Origin: Cylindrobasidium torrendii FP15055 ss-10
Lineage: Eukaryota; Basidiomycota; Agaricomycetes; Agaricales; Physalacriaceae
Length of the DNA stretch: 64,000 nucleotides
Assembly: GCA_000934385.1 (NCBI GenBank)
Contig: KN880459.1
Coordinates: 111,781 to 175,780 of the forward strand
Direction: 5' to 3'
This document shows positions 10,406-22,024 of the stretch, piece by piece; within the stretch, counting starts at the first letter, position 1; every line of letters starts with the position of its first letter. Position numbers and translations under genes: made by a program. Under the pieces are notes generated by a model, which saw only the letters and a program-made list of their open reading frames with translations, was not told the DNA's origin and did not search any database.

Positions 10406-13016
10406 ATGTCCGCGGCAGCCAAAGTGTAATGCCATTTCGCGATTTATTTTGCTTCTCTCTTACCTCCATTGCCAGACTGACGGTTGGCCCAGCCTTGGGC
10501 TCCATTCGCCAGCTCTTCGCGAAAATCAAGGCAATAGACGCGAAGAATGGCAAGTTCGACTTTGCGCTATGCGTGGGAGACTTCTTTGGCGGTGCGGTGG
10601 ACGGGGCAGACGAAACGCAGGCACTACTAGATGGATTGATTGAAGGTGAGCTGCTACATGTAGTCACAGAACACAATTATTTACGCGGTCCTCAGCACCC
10701 ATGGAATGCTATATCATGCAGGGAAAAGCACCATTGCCTGACGCGGTCGTACAAAGATTTGCCAAGACGCATGGAGAGTTGACAAAGAATGTATTCCTTC
10801 TCAGTGCGTCCTCGAAATGCCCTAAGACGCGTTCTGACTCCCGCAGCCAAGTCAGGAATCATCACCACCGCCAACGGTCTGCGAATAGCATGTCTGGGGG
10901 GCATCTTCGACTCCGAATCGTATTCTTCATCTGCAGCAGCACCCGTGCGTGGCCTTCACTTCACTTGCTTTGATTCTAAATTCTCCCCAGGGCTTCGCTT
11001 CCCCGTTTTTCGCGTCACAAACAACTGAACGCCTGTTGGCCAACACCTTGAGCTCCTCAAGTACCCAGCAAGACTACAAATCTTTGGCCGCGATACAATC
11101 GAACGCGAATAACTCGCATCTCGTCGATATTCTCATCACCAACGTCTGGCCATCGTCTATCCCCGCATTCAGCTCCGTCCCAATTGCGCTCAGTCCAGCA
11201 GAAATCGCATCGTGGTGTGCCCCACCGTTGGACGACATCGTTCGCCGCCTACAGCCCCGGTACCACCTCACCGTTGGGGCCGGAGAGTCACCTGTATTCT
11301 GGGAGCGCGAACCGTACATTTGGACAGACGGAGAGGACGAACGCGTTGCGCGATTCGTCGCGCTGGGTGCATTTGGAGGGCCGCCTCCTGAAGGCAAAAA
11401 GCCTAGGGTTCGTCTGTCATCCCCCGGTAAATTGTTCATTGACGCGTTCATAGTGGTTCTATGCGTTCTCTATCACACCCAACACTGTTGTGAATGCCGC
11501 CTCGACCACACGTCCAGCTAACGCCAGCAAGAACCCCTTCATTCAACCTGGCCACACTCAACGGAAACGTGAAGTGCCTCATGAGGATGATTCAGGTGGA
11601 GGAAATTTCATTTGGGGCAGTGTTGCGAGACCGACGAAAAGGGTCAAGACAGGTGTGTGGCTGCATACCACGATCATAGTAGGCTGACGATAGACCAGAG
11701 GACAGCGGGATGCCTCCGGATGGGTACAAGTGCAAGATTTGTCAAGGCACTGGTGTACGTCCCACTTCTTCATCCAGTCAACTAGGCTAATGGGCGTTCA
11801 GCACTTCATCGACCAATGTCCAGATCGCGAAGCGCCTCCCGAAGGGTATCTTTGTCGAATCTGCAATGTAGTACGTCTGAATACATACCGTCGCTCGATG
11901 TTTCGGACATTGAACACCTTCAGACTGGTCATTTCGTACGTGACTGCCCAACTCGGCATGCACCAGGCGATACGGGTGGCAGGAAACCCAAGGAGGGCTA
12001 TGTGTGCCGAGGATGTGGAAGTGAAAAGCATTTCTTGGATGACTGTCCTCAAGTATCCGGACGTCCTCGCGGTGGTCGACAAGGCGGCGGTGGTGGGCGT
12101 ACACGGGGTCCACCAAAGGAGATCACCGGTGCGTGGTCAAAGTGATTGTTGGTTGTTTACTCACCTCTGAGCAGTCGACGAATGCTGGTTCTGCTTGTCC
12201 AGCCCAAACCTGGCGTGCGTTTTGTCATCCTCTTCCCGTTTCCTATATGCTGACTGGTCGTAGAAAACACCTCATCGTCGGCATCGGCACAGAATGCTAC
12301 GTGACGCTTCCCAAAGGCCAAATTGTACCTACTCAGTCTGCAGCCAGTCATGTCGATATACCAGGCGGAGGCCATGTTCTCATCGTTCCTATCTCCCATT
12401 TCCCTACGCTCAACACCATCGCTGCTGATCTTGCCCCACCTATCGTCGAGGAAGTCGAGGGGTGAGTGCCCTGCACGTATGCCTCGTCTAACCTGCTGAT
12501 AGTCCATAGGTACAAAAACGCGCTCCGGGCAATGTACGCCAAGTACCAGATGACACCTGTTTTCTTCGAAGTGGCGAGGTTAAGGCAGAAGGGAGGGCAT
12601 GCCCATGTGCAGGCGGTGCCGATTCCAGTGGCCCTACAAGATAAGGCTGAGGAAGCCTTTTTGGAAGAAGGCAGAATGTATGGGGTAGATTTCGAGGCAA
12701 ACCCCGAGGATGCGCTCAAAAGTTGTTCCAATGGGATGGGGAGCTACTTCAGAGTCGATCTACCGACGGGTGGAATGTTGGTGCACATCATGAAGGATGG
12801 CGTGCCTTTCAGTCTGCAGTTTGGTCGGTGCGTTGTCTCTTTTCCATTGCTGCGGTAGAGTGGACTGTTTACGTTCTTTTTAGACAGGTGCTAGCAAACC
12901 TATTGCAGGCGCCTGACCGCGTGGACTGGAAGGATTGCGTACTTTCGGACGAGGAGGATAAGGCAGATGCAGATGCTTTCAAGAAAGCGTTCGCCCCCTT
13001 CGACCCTAGTGTATGA
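10406..13016 (+). CDS. CwfJ/CWF19L1 (Drn1)-type splicing factor with three zinc knuckles
   Basis: Thirteen exons join in frame to about 670-680 residues; exon 1 is 10406-10425. The N-terminus VLTVGPALGSIRQLFAKIKA and FDFALCVGDFFG is the metallophosphatase-like domain of CWF19L1/Drn1 proteins. It continues with LGGIFDSE and a WEREPYIW-type block. The middle contains three zinc knuckles of exact spacing C-x2-C-x4-H-x4-C: CKICQGTGHFIDQC, CRICNVTGHFVRDC and CRGCGSEKHFLDDC. A Gly/Arg-rich spacer leads to the CwfJ C-terminal domain 1 (CWFCLSSPN; KGGHAHVQAVPIP, a HIT-like histidine motif) and C-terminal domain 2 to the stop at 13014-13016. Family members associate with the late spliceosome and the lariat debranching enzyme Dbr1. 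Knuckles between the two halves suggest RNA contact. Confidence 0.93.
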
Positions 13017-13336
13017 AAAGTGTGTCTTGCTATTCGTCTTGTCTCGCGTGTAAATCACTGTATGCTTTGGGCGGGACTAATGTATGTTGCCTTTGCTGTC
13101 CTGATCGTGGTCCAAGGTCAAAGCTTCTCAGCACGCAAGTTGGGGATATACGAGCGTATAATCGACGTGCCTGCGGAAATCGATAAATTTGGTTGGGTTT
13201 TTTGGGTAGAGTGCCATTGGCCGAAGAGCAGCCTTGTGTCCCGCGCGGATGAATGGGGACTACCACTGCCGGCGCGCCGGACTATAAAAGCAGGCTCTGG
13301 CATCTATTTAGCTTTTCGTCCGCCCATCCCCCAGTC
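13017..13336. other. Intergenic; lipase promoter
   Basis: Short tandem-gene gap between the CwfJ stop and the lipase start. It contains the TATA box listed separately and otherwise nothing recognised. Confidence 0.5.
13283..13290 (+). promoter_or_regulatory. TATA box of the lipase gene
   Basis: TATAAAAG lies 54 bases upstream of the lipase start codon, a plausible spacing for a short 5' leader. Confidence 0.6.
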
Positions 13337-14580
13337 ATGCTTGCCCAGGCCTTGCTCGTCGTCTGCGCGCTGGTTTCCGCTGGTACTGCGTCGCCGCTCG
13401 TGGCAAGGCAGTCTGGCGTCACGGTTCTGTCGGATGCACAGGTCGATGTGTATACACCGTATACATACTATGCGAGTGCGGCGTACTGCCCAGGGAACCA
13501 GACGATTAACTGGTCCTGTGGAGGTATGCGTCCATTCGCATATTAACATGTCGCAACTTACCAACGATGGCGGGTCTAGCTAACTGTCAGGCAAACCCAA
13601 AATTCGTGCCCATTGCTAGTGGGGGCGACGGTGACGGTGTGCAGTTCTGGTATGTCGGTTACGACCCGAGCCTCAAGTCGATTATCGTGGGGCACCAGGG
13701 AACGGATACATCCAAGTTGTCAGTCATCTCTTGCCGAAGATGAGGGTGCATATGATTGGGACTGACATTTTGGCGATGGCAGGCTCCCAGTATTGACCGA
13801 TGCGAACTTCTTCCTGACGGACCTCGAGGATGGGCTTTTCCCTGGTCTTGATAGTGACGTGCAGGTGCACAATGGGTTCGGGGAGTCCCAGGCCGAGTAC
13901 GTTAGACAAACGCCCTAATGTTTTCAAGTGGCTAACATTTCTCTACGACAGTTCGGCGAGGGATGTCCTTGCAGCAGTTAAGAAGGGTCTCTCGGCCTAT
14001 TCGACGAAGGCGGTCACTGTAGTCGGTCACTCCCTCGGAGGGGCTATAGCCCTCATTAGCGGCGTATTCCTCGACATTCAAATCCCGGCAGCGACAGTGA
14101 AGGTCGTCACTTATGGTCAACCCCGAGTGGGAAACAGTGCCTTTGCAGACTGGGTCGACGCTCATCTCGACAGCGTTGTACACATTACCAACAAGTTCGT
14201 GTCTTCCCACACAGACTGTTACAGACGTTGACTGAATAATTGTGACAGGAAAGACCTTGTTCCCATCCTTCCGGGTGCGTCTACTTCCACTTACATTCTG
14301 CCTGTCAGTAGCTCATTTGCCCATCGTTTCAAGGTCGCTTCTTAGGGTTTGCACATGCCTCTGGGGAGACTCATATTCGTGAGGATGACAGTAAATGGGT
14401 GAGCTGCCCGGGACAGGATAGCACCGCCGATGGCTGCACTATCAAAGACGTCCCCAACATCTTGGTTGGCGATGCCAATGACCATGGTGGTAAGTCGATC
14501 GCTCCCTTAATTGGCACTACATCTAACGCTCGCAACTAGGGCCATACGACGGTATTCGCATAGGATGCAAGGCCACCTAA
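13337..14580 (+). CDS. Secreted class 3 (fungal) lipase
   Basis: Triacylglycerol lipase or related esterase of the alpha/beta hydrolase fold. The N-terminus MLAQALLVVCALVSAGTAS is a clear signal peptide, followed by PLVARQ, suggesting a short propeptide. Seven exons join through short introns. The nucleophile elbow GHSLGG is flanked by AVTVV and AIALISG as in class 3 lipases. An upstream GHQGTDT segment corresponds to the oxyanion-hole/lid side. The expected catalytic Asp lies near KKDLVPILPG and the catalytic His in FAHASGETH. Cys residues near SCANCQ, SCPGQ, GCTI and IGCKAT suggest disulfides of an extracellular enzyme. It ends at GIRIGCKAT. It is convergent with the 5'-nucleotidase gene. 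Substrate (fat, cutin-like or feruloyl ester) cannot be fixed from the sequence. Confidence 0.93.
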
Positions 14581-14791
14581 TCGACGTCTGCTTAATTGTA
14601 ACCTGTAAAATATTATGTAATGTACAAATTCAAAATCGGTGTACTACTTCCAAAGCGAGCATCGGTCGGATTACAAATCCTGTGCATGTTGTTCCCATTG
14701 TTCTGAACCGATCATAATATCATTGGTTCACCTTTCAGTTGGTGCCTCAGAACGTATTACGATAGAGGTATTTAGAGCAGAATGATATCAA

Positions 14792-16858
14792 TTAGAGCAT
14801 GTAAAACCCTAAAACAATGCCCGTTAAAGCCACAAATGAGCTAACTGCGAGACTAAGAGCAGCATCGCCGTCTCCACCTTGACTGGACAGCGATGGTGTT
14901 GTCTGATCAGTAGTCGATACGCGGCCGTCCAAGGATACATTAACGCTCTTCACGCTCCTGAGATACTGCATGAACGCCTCATCTTGCGTAGCAAGCGTCG
15001 TGAACCCAGACTGCTCGGGGAAGATGTTGTCTCCTCCAGAGGCCACAAAGTCCCTGGTACATAGCATCACGTAAGTATACACGGTGCACAGATTCTGGGA
15101 ATGTAACGGACCATGTTACAATCGTAAACTTGTCGGTGGTGTCGCTGGAAATTGACTGGTTCTTGATGCTGAGGCTGATGAGCCGCGAGCCGACAGCGTT
15201 ATCCGGATTATACGAGTAACGGATCTCTTTGGACACTTGGGCAATCGACGAGACGACTTCGTTGTTCCATTGGTTGACTTGAGACGCGACACCCTCAAAG
15301 ATCTTCCAGAGGTCTGCGCCAGTGAAGGTCACCTCGGTGACGGCGTTTCCGAACGGGAAGCTGGTGAGGACTTGGCCTACAGTGATGTTGCCGGCGTCGA
15401 TGGTTGCACGAACACCTAGAGAAGGATGTTCAGCGTATAACAGCAAAGCTCGAAGCGTACGCACCTCCGCCATTGAGGATGCAAGCCGATGCTCCCTCGC
15501 TTATGTTAAGGCGGTATGCAAGGGTGGCGTCGGCTGCAAGGTCTCCAAGGGTGCATTCTTCCGACTTGCATTTAGAGTGGTCAAGCACACCAACAGTCTC
15601 CGCGAGGACCTGAGAAGCGTATTCTTCGAATGGTCCACGCCACTCCTCAATAGTTGCTTGCAGCTCCGTGTCCTGAGAAGTAGTGTTGTCCAAGTGAATG
15701 GGAGCACCGCTGTACTCGACAATCTTGCCGTCCGAGTCAAATACGACATCAATCATTCCCAGGTATTCACCCCAGCGATAACTTTTAACCCGTTTCAGCT
15801 TTCCTTGCATCCCAATTCTGGGTGATACACTCACGAAGTGACGATGAAGACCTCGTCACCATCGAGATTCGTCTCGATAGTGGGGTACTTGCCCTCTGCA
15901 CCCTCCATATCACCCAGTAATGTATGACTATGTGCGCCGACGATGAGATGAACGCCGCGCGTGTTCTGTGCCATCTTCTTGTCGACCTCATAGCCAATAT
16001 GGGTCATCGCAATAACCCTGGTGACATTCGTGGTCGCATAAATCTTGTCGACTGTAGCTTGCACTACCTCGGTGGGATCAAGGAAGCTCGTTCCCGGGCC
16101 AGGATTCGAGATGGACGGGATGGTATCAGTCGTGACGGCCACAACCGCAAGGTTGTGCTCTTCGAAGATGTGATACGGAACCAGGGTCTTGTTGAGTGCC
16201 GTGTTGTTGGTCACGACATTGGCACAGAGGGTGGGAAAGGTGAGATTCGCGAGGAATTCAGCAAGATAGTCGTCGCCGCGGTCCCATTCGTGGTTCCCGG
16301 GCACGAATGCATCAAAACCAAGCTGATTGATGGTATCGCCAATCTTTTCGCCGCCATAGTACGTGAAGAAGAGTGTTCCCTATGCATAAGTCAGTGGACC
16401 GGCCAAATAAGACGCGGACTGGAATCCCCACCTGGAACTCGTCGCCAACATCCAAGAACAGTGTATTGTTGTGCTCTGGCCGCAGCTTGGTGATCATGTC
16501 CTTCGTCCTACAACCGTCTTAGCACAAGAAATAATATCATTGGGCGCGCTTACCGCGCATATCCGCCGTAGCATCCCCTGGCCGGGTTCGTGCAGTCCTT
16601 CCGCATTGTCAGTCATATTGGACATGAAGCCGTTTGCGCAGTACTCACCGTTCCGCTAGCCGCAAACTCGTCGAGATGTGCGTGTACGTCGTTGATGTGG
16701 AAAATCGTGATATTGTAATTGTCCTTGCTCTCCGCGCGTTTGGCCAGGCTGCGCGACGATACCAGACGGTCCAGTCGTGACTCGACGACGGAGGGTGTGA
16801 GCGCTGCAGACGCCGACGCCGCGACGCTGAGTGCCAGAGAAAGGGCAAATGCTCTCAT
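14792..16858 (-). CDS. GPI-anchored 5'-nucleotidase / metallophosphatase, secreted
   Basis: An extracellular enzyme releasing phosphate from nucleotides (5'-nucleotidase/UshA family). The start at 16858 gives a signal peptide (RAFALSLALSVAASASAA). Metal-binding motifs appear in order: FHINDVHAHLDE (D-x-H), LDVGDEFQ (GD), GNHEWDRGDD, MTHIGYE and GAHSHTLLGD (GxHSH). The C-terminal nucleotidase domain shows NGGGAYASS, ITVGQVLTSFPFGN, TGADLWKIFEG and FVASGGDNIFP (substrate binding). The last residues, after GDGDAALS, form a hydrophobic tail LAVSSFVALTGIVLGFYML, typical of a GPI-attachment signal. Several short introns interrupt the gene. A role in phosphate and purine scavenging at the cell surface is inferred. 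Confidence 0.92.
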
Positions 16859-16910
16859 GGTGGAAGGAGGAAGAAACAGCCAGCGTGAGACCGCTTTGGC
16901 ACCTGAGGCA

Positions 16911-16918
16911 CTTATATA
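16911..16918 (-). promoter_or_regulatory. TATA box of the 5'-nucleotidase gene
   Basis: On the minus strand TATATAAG lies 53 bases upstream of the start codon at 16858. Confidence 0.6.
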
Positions 16919-17990
16919 ACTTGGCACTGTATCGTTTCCGCATGATCATCGCGGCGCCATGCTGGAAAGGGTGATAGCGGGATGATAGCGACTTCCAAGT
17001 CCAAAGCCGACGAGATAGCGGTAGTGGTGCCTATGCAATGCCAATTGGACTATCTTGTAGTAATTTGGACCACTCTGGGGGATGTTGACCGTGGGTAAGT
17101 TCAGTTGATCGAGAGCTAGCTAATCTTCGCCCATGACCACCACCATCTGCGTTCAATATGGAAATTTCTCTTGCGAGCCCACGTTCGCCAACAAACGCAT
17201 CTCTTACGTTCGAAAACAAACGCATTTCATGAAGAGGCCAAAGCACGAACGTGAGATTATGTGTGGATAATTACAAGAGTTGGAGAGCGTGACATCGGAT
17301 GGGAATTTGGAAGGTGTGTAAGATTGCTCAAGTGTACCTTCCGCCCAAGGAGGGGCAAAATCCCATGCCGCGCATGTCCATTATCTGAGGCACTGTCTGG
17401 CACTGTGCCCACCAATCCGTCACTTGTCAACGACTCATCCCATCCATTCTCTTCGGGTGCCATTACGCCCTGAACGACCAGCAGGCTCTCGATATCGCCG
17501 GCTCTTTGTTCGTCTCACGACCTGTGTCGCCAAGTCTCATCTGTCACAGCCATGGCCATACCACAACAGCCCTTACCATAAGACGACATCGGCCACGAAC
17601 TCGCCAGTGTGTCTGGTACGTCTGGGGTCGGGCACCAGAGGGCGAATATCCGCAGAGAATACATCGGCGCCTGGGCAACGAACGAGGGTAGAGCGTCCGT
17701 CGATCCTGGCGGTGGTATGTCAACGCAGTGCGGAATATCAAGCTTTCAAGCTTGTTGGGTAGTAGATCAAGACGTACGTGACAGTACTTTGCATTGGATA
17801 TCATCTTCCCAGTTCTGTAAAGTAGGCTCTCTATCCTCGCAATTCGTGCACATACACCACTTGTCCCTGACCACTGATGGATGGTCCATTGTCTCTTGCG
17901 CCGCTGGACCCTTACACACACTCAAACAAATGAAATGCGTATTGTGGTTTTTGTCCAAGAAACAATGAGGCCTCAGCGCGGTCCGTCACA

Positions 17991-17998
17991 TATATAAA
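17991..17998 (+). promoter_or_regulatory. TATA box of the small membrane-protein gene
   Basis: TATATAAA directly precedes an ATG at 18000. Transcription would start after that ATG, which argues that the in-frame ATG at 18060 is the real start. Confidence 0.5.
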
Positions 17999-18059
17999 CA
18001 TGCAGGCATACTTTGTCATTGTACTTTCCATTCCCTCTTGGAACGGCGTCTTATGTATC

Positions 18060-18788
18060 ATGAACGCTATCGCTGTCGCCATTGACCTTGCCCTCTTCCT
18101 CTCTCTATCCGGATGGCTCGCCCGGCGCGTTCTTTTCCCGGGTAGTGGCACAACGGAAGCAGCACGTGACCGTGTCGGCGAGTTCGATATGTCGAGGCAG
18201 ATCATTGAGGAGATGGAACTGGGTCAGAAGGAGCTCGAGGACGAACAGCCGCGGGGTCGGACGCTCGTCCGCCAAACACCACCACCACAGCGCACTGCAA
18301 ATGTAAGTTTGAACGCTTTTCAAGCGGAGTGGGATGACTGATTTGTTCGCAGAGGACTCCAAATGCACAGAGGTCATGCATTCCAGATTCACCAGAGCAT
18401 TTGTTTGTTCCCGCTGACGGAGTACCAGCCCCAGCATTCGACCGAAGAGTCCGAGCTCGCGACTATCTCAACGAGCGGGCCTCCGTGGACCATGAGCCTG
18501 TCGACGTTTCCCCGCCAACTCACGCATGCACCGTCAGAGGAATATACAGGTCCATTAGCATGCCATATGAGGAGAAACAAAGACTGCACCACGGGGAGAA
18601 GACAGGCGGTATGAGACGCATTCGAACCATTTTTGCTGTTCGCACGCAGCGACGTGTACGTATTCCATCCCATGTTCGTTCGTCCTTCTTATCTCATTCA
18701 CGTTTGGCAGAATAAACACTCATTTGTCCGCACAGCACATCTTGATGATGAGCTCAATGAACAACTTGAGCTTGCCAAGCTGATGTAA
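18060..18788 (+). CDS. Small membrane-anchored protein of unknown function
   Basis: Three phase-0 exons (18060-18302, 18353-18655, 18711-18788) give 207 residues. The N-terminus MNAIAVAIDLALFLSLSGWL is a hydrophobic anchor or signal sequence, followed by RRVLFPG. The rest is hydrophilic, with an acidic helix (RQIIEEMELGQKELEDEQP), a Pro-rich turn and a basic region (RRIRTIFAVRTQRR), ending in HLDDELNEQLELAKLM. I recognise no family. The three in-phase introns with standard GTAAGT/GTACGT donors and an upstream TATA box support a real gene. It ends 101 bases from the convergent BiP gene. Confidence 0.6.
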
Positions 18789-18889
18789 AAACCTTCCTTG
18801 CATTACTACGCTTATTTATATTGTTTGGTGACGAAGACCATTGATTGGGTCTTGGGTATTTATCTTACATCTACTGCTACTGCTACCAA

Positions 18890-21353
18890 TCATAATTCGT
18901 CGTCCGGTCGCTCCCACTCTGCTGAAGATGAATCATACAACTTGGAAGTGATAGAGTTCACCATTCCCTGAAGTTCTAACGATCGATAGTCAGTCCCAGA
19001 CTGTCGAAAGAGTAATTCAACCCACCAGATAGCTTCTCCTCAAAGTCCTCCGCGCTACCACTCGACTCGTTCTCTTCCAACCATTCCCTTCCCTCTTCAA
19101 TAATGCTTTGAAGTGTTGCCTTATCGTCCGCACTAATCTTCGTAACATAGCCGTCCTGGTCGCTCATCTGTGTCTTGAGGCCGTAGATGAAGGTAGAAAG
19201 CCGGTTCAAATTCTCAACGCGTTCCCTCTGCACACGATCCTCTTCAGCGAACTGCTCCGCCTCGAGAATCATCCGGTCAATCTCGTCTGGCAGTAATCTG
19301 CCCTTCTCGATAGTGATACTCTCCGACTTGCCCCTGCACAAAGATGAGGTCATGTATCGTCGCGCAAGCAAGTAATCACGCACGTTCCCTTGTCTGCAGC
19401 TGACACGCGCAGGATCCCATCCGCATCCACTTCGAAAGTGACTTCGATCTGGGGGACGCCTCGAGCGGCAGGTGGTATACCAGTGAGCTCAAACCTCCCA
19501 AGAAGGTTGTTGTCCTTGGTCATTTCGCGCTCGCCCTCAAAGACCTGGATCGTCACCGTAGGTTGGTTGTCCACCGCGGTCGAAAATCTATAGGTCTTTT
19601 CAGTAAACACGAACATTGGATTGAAGAGCGACGCACATCTGGCTCTTCTTCGTCGGGATAATCGTATTGCGGGGGATAAGCTTGGTGAAGACACCCCCCG
19701 TCGTCTCGATACCAAGGGTCAGAGGATTGATGTCGATGACCATCGGGCCTTCCTCGTACTTTCCGGACAGAACAGCACCTTGAACGGCAGCGCCGTATGC
19801 TACAGCCTCGTCGGGGTTGATACCTTTGGAAGGCTGCTTTCCGAAAAAGTTTTTGAGCATTTCCTGAACTTTGGGGATGCGAGTTGATCCACCGACGAGC
19901 ACAATCTATGCAACTGCGTGAGGACGCCAATAATGACCAGAGTCCAAACAGACATACCTCGTCAATTTCGTTCTTGCCGATCCCAGAATCCTTGAGGACT
20001 TGCTCAACAGGTTTCATCGTCTTCCTGAACAGGTCCATGTTGAGCTCTTCAAACTTCGCGCGCGTCAAAGTTTCAGAATAGTCTTTGCCACCCTCGAAGC
20101 TATCAATCTCTATCCTCGTGCTCTGCTGTGTTGAGAGAGCCCGTTTCGCGTTTTCGACTGCTTTCTTGAGCTTTCCCATCGCGCGCTCGTTTTTCGTGAC
20201 GTCCACGCCCGTCTTGCGTTTGTACTGCTTCACAAGGTAGTCGATAACCCTGTTATCGAAATCTTCTCCGCCAAGATGCGTGTCGCCAGAGGTGGCCAGG
20301 ACTTCAAAGACGCCGTCCTCGATAGAGAGCAGGGATACATCGAAGGTACCACCACCGAGGTCGTACACAATGATCTTGGACTCCCCATGCTTTTTGTCGA
20401 GACCATAGGCAAGGGCTGCCGCTGTTGGCTCACTGATAACACGGAGGACAGTAAGGCCAGCAATCGTTCCGGCATCCTTTGTGGCCTGGCGTTGGGCGTC
20501 GTTGAAATCTAGGAAACAAATCAGTTTGGCTAGGGGACTTAGTAGAGGAGTGTGTAAGTACATACACGCTGGTACAGTGACGACTGCGTGAGTGACTTTC
20601 TCTCCAAGGAAAGCCTCTGCCGTCTCTTTCATCTTGACCAAGACCATAGCGCTAATTTCCTCCGGGGACTGCGAGTACGTTCAGAGCAAAGAACAAGAAG
20701 CAGAAGCTTATGCAACGCACGAAGTCTCTTTCCTTTCCCATATGTTGCACAGTGATGGCCGGCTTTCCTTGACGCTCATGAACGCGGAAAGGCCAGTGCT
20801 TCATATCCCTCTGAACATCAGGCTCGTCAATCCGACGGCCAATCAGCCGCTTTGCGTCAAAGACTGTGTTGCTCGGGTTGGTATGGAACGCGTTCTTTGC
20901 ACTTTGACCGACTCTGTAGTACACGCAAAGGTCAGAACGGAGAAAAGATAGCAAGTAAATAAAGAGGCGCACAATCTTTCATCTTCCGTGAAGCTAACCC
21001 ATGAAGGCGTTATCCGACTACCTTGGTCGTTTGCGATGATCTCGACACGGTCTCCTTGTTTCACTCCAACACATGAATAAGTCGTGCCCAAGTCTAATAG
21101 GTGTCAGAGGCGCGCTAGACCAGATGAAAGAGCGCATACCGATGCCAATAACGTGTCCATAATTTCCACGGTTGTCGGTACTAGTGGTCTCCGCGCGGGC
21201 AGATACAGGACAGAGACATATGACAGCGAGAAGAGCAAGAAAAGCGAAAGAAAAGCCGGAAAATATCGCGCGCCGGCGAATAATCCGGGTGCGTCGTTTG
21301 CGGTGGATGAGTCGTGCAATAGCAGGAGGTACGACACTCGATGTTGAGGTCAT
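18890..21353 (-). CDS. KAR2: ER chaperone BiP/Kar2 (Hsp70)
   Basis: The luminal Hsp70 that helps translocation, folding and quality control and represses the unfolded-protein sensor. The N-terminus has an unusually long basic region before a hydrophobic signal ([19 protein letters not shown]). The ATPase domain begins [17 protein letters not shown], restored by the first splice, followed by [39 protein letters not shown] and [12 protein letters not shown]. The substrate-binding domain has [18 protein letters not shown] and [14 protein letters not shown]. The short last exon carries [15 protein letters not shown] and ends EWERPDDEL, so the ER-retention signal is DDEL; it is separated from the previous exon by an intron (GTGGGT...CGTTAG) and is easily missed. 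Upstream are UPR-type elements, listed separately. Confidence 0.97.
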
Positions 21354-22024
21354 TTCGCTTTATTTCTGAGGATGGTGCTCAGGAAAAGGAGGGTTATATA
21401 CGTCTATGCGTGGTATAACGTGTCAATTTGCTGAAGGCCACGTCCAAGACTCCTTGGAGTCATTGGAGACGGTGGACTGACGTGGATGCCCAGTCAGTAG
21501 CGCAGGATGATCCTAGAAGGTTCGAGCATAGTACATATGAGTATAGTCAATGGCCGCTGTTGAGATCATCGTGGTTCGTGCTCAAGTCACGGTTGTACTT
21601 AACTTGTTTGATTCCCAGATCGAGATCAAACAAACAGTGGCACCAACAAACCAACCAACTTTCAACAGTCTTGTTAGCCTGCAGTGCTATAATCTATACA
21701 CCGAGGGAAACCCAGTCAGCTCCCTCGAATGATCCTTGTCTCGTGCAAAAATGCAGATTTGCATTAGCAAGATACCTTAGTAGTAAGGCAGCATAACTAA
21801 GTACAGTTTGGGGTATATATATCAAAGCACTTCACAAACAGCGTGTATGTAAAAGAGTCTATGGAAAGCGTAATTACTAGATTGTCACTTCTACAGTCTA
21901 TATGTATAACCAAAAATGAGGGAGCGTAGCTGTGAAAAGAATGTGGTGTGCAAGCGTGTACATGCGTTAGTTCGAGTTCGATACATACATACAGTCGGTC
22001 CGAGGAGAGAATGATATATGTGGT
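21354..22024. other. BiP promoter region
   Basis: It lies upstream of BiP and downstream of the glycosyltransferase gene, both on minus. It contains TATATAA at 21394-21400 (minus) and three ACGTG-containing elements. No coding sequence seen in the remainder. Confidence 0.6.
21418..21485. promoter_or_regulatory. Cluster of three UPRE-like ACGTG elements upstream of BiP
   Basis: ACGTGTC at 21418-21424 (plus), GGACGTGG at 21438-21445 (minus) and TGACGTGG at 21478-21485 (plus). TGACGTGG matches the established XBP1/ATF6 unfolded-protein-response element, and GGACGTGG differs by one base in opposite orientation. They lie about 65-132 bases upstream of the BiP start codon. Binding by a Hac1-type bZIP factor is inferred. 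Confidence 0.55.

Larger units (their letters stand above)
16859..18059. other. Divergent intergenic region, about 1.2 kb
   Basis: It separates the 5'-nucleotidase start from the small membrane-protein gene. It contains the two TATA boxes listed separately, one at each end. Open frames between 17.2 and 17.9 kb are overlapping on both strands, have no signal or motif and no convincing splice continuation. Confidence 0.4.

Noticed and set aside
16900..17990. Several open frames of 60-125 codons on both strands
   Set aside because: They overlap each other on opposite strands, lack motifs, signal peptides or matching splice sites, and fit chance frames in a promoter region.
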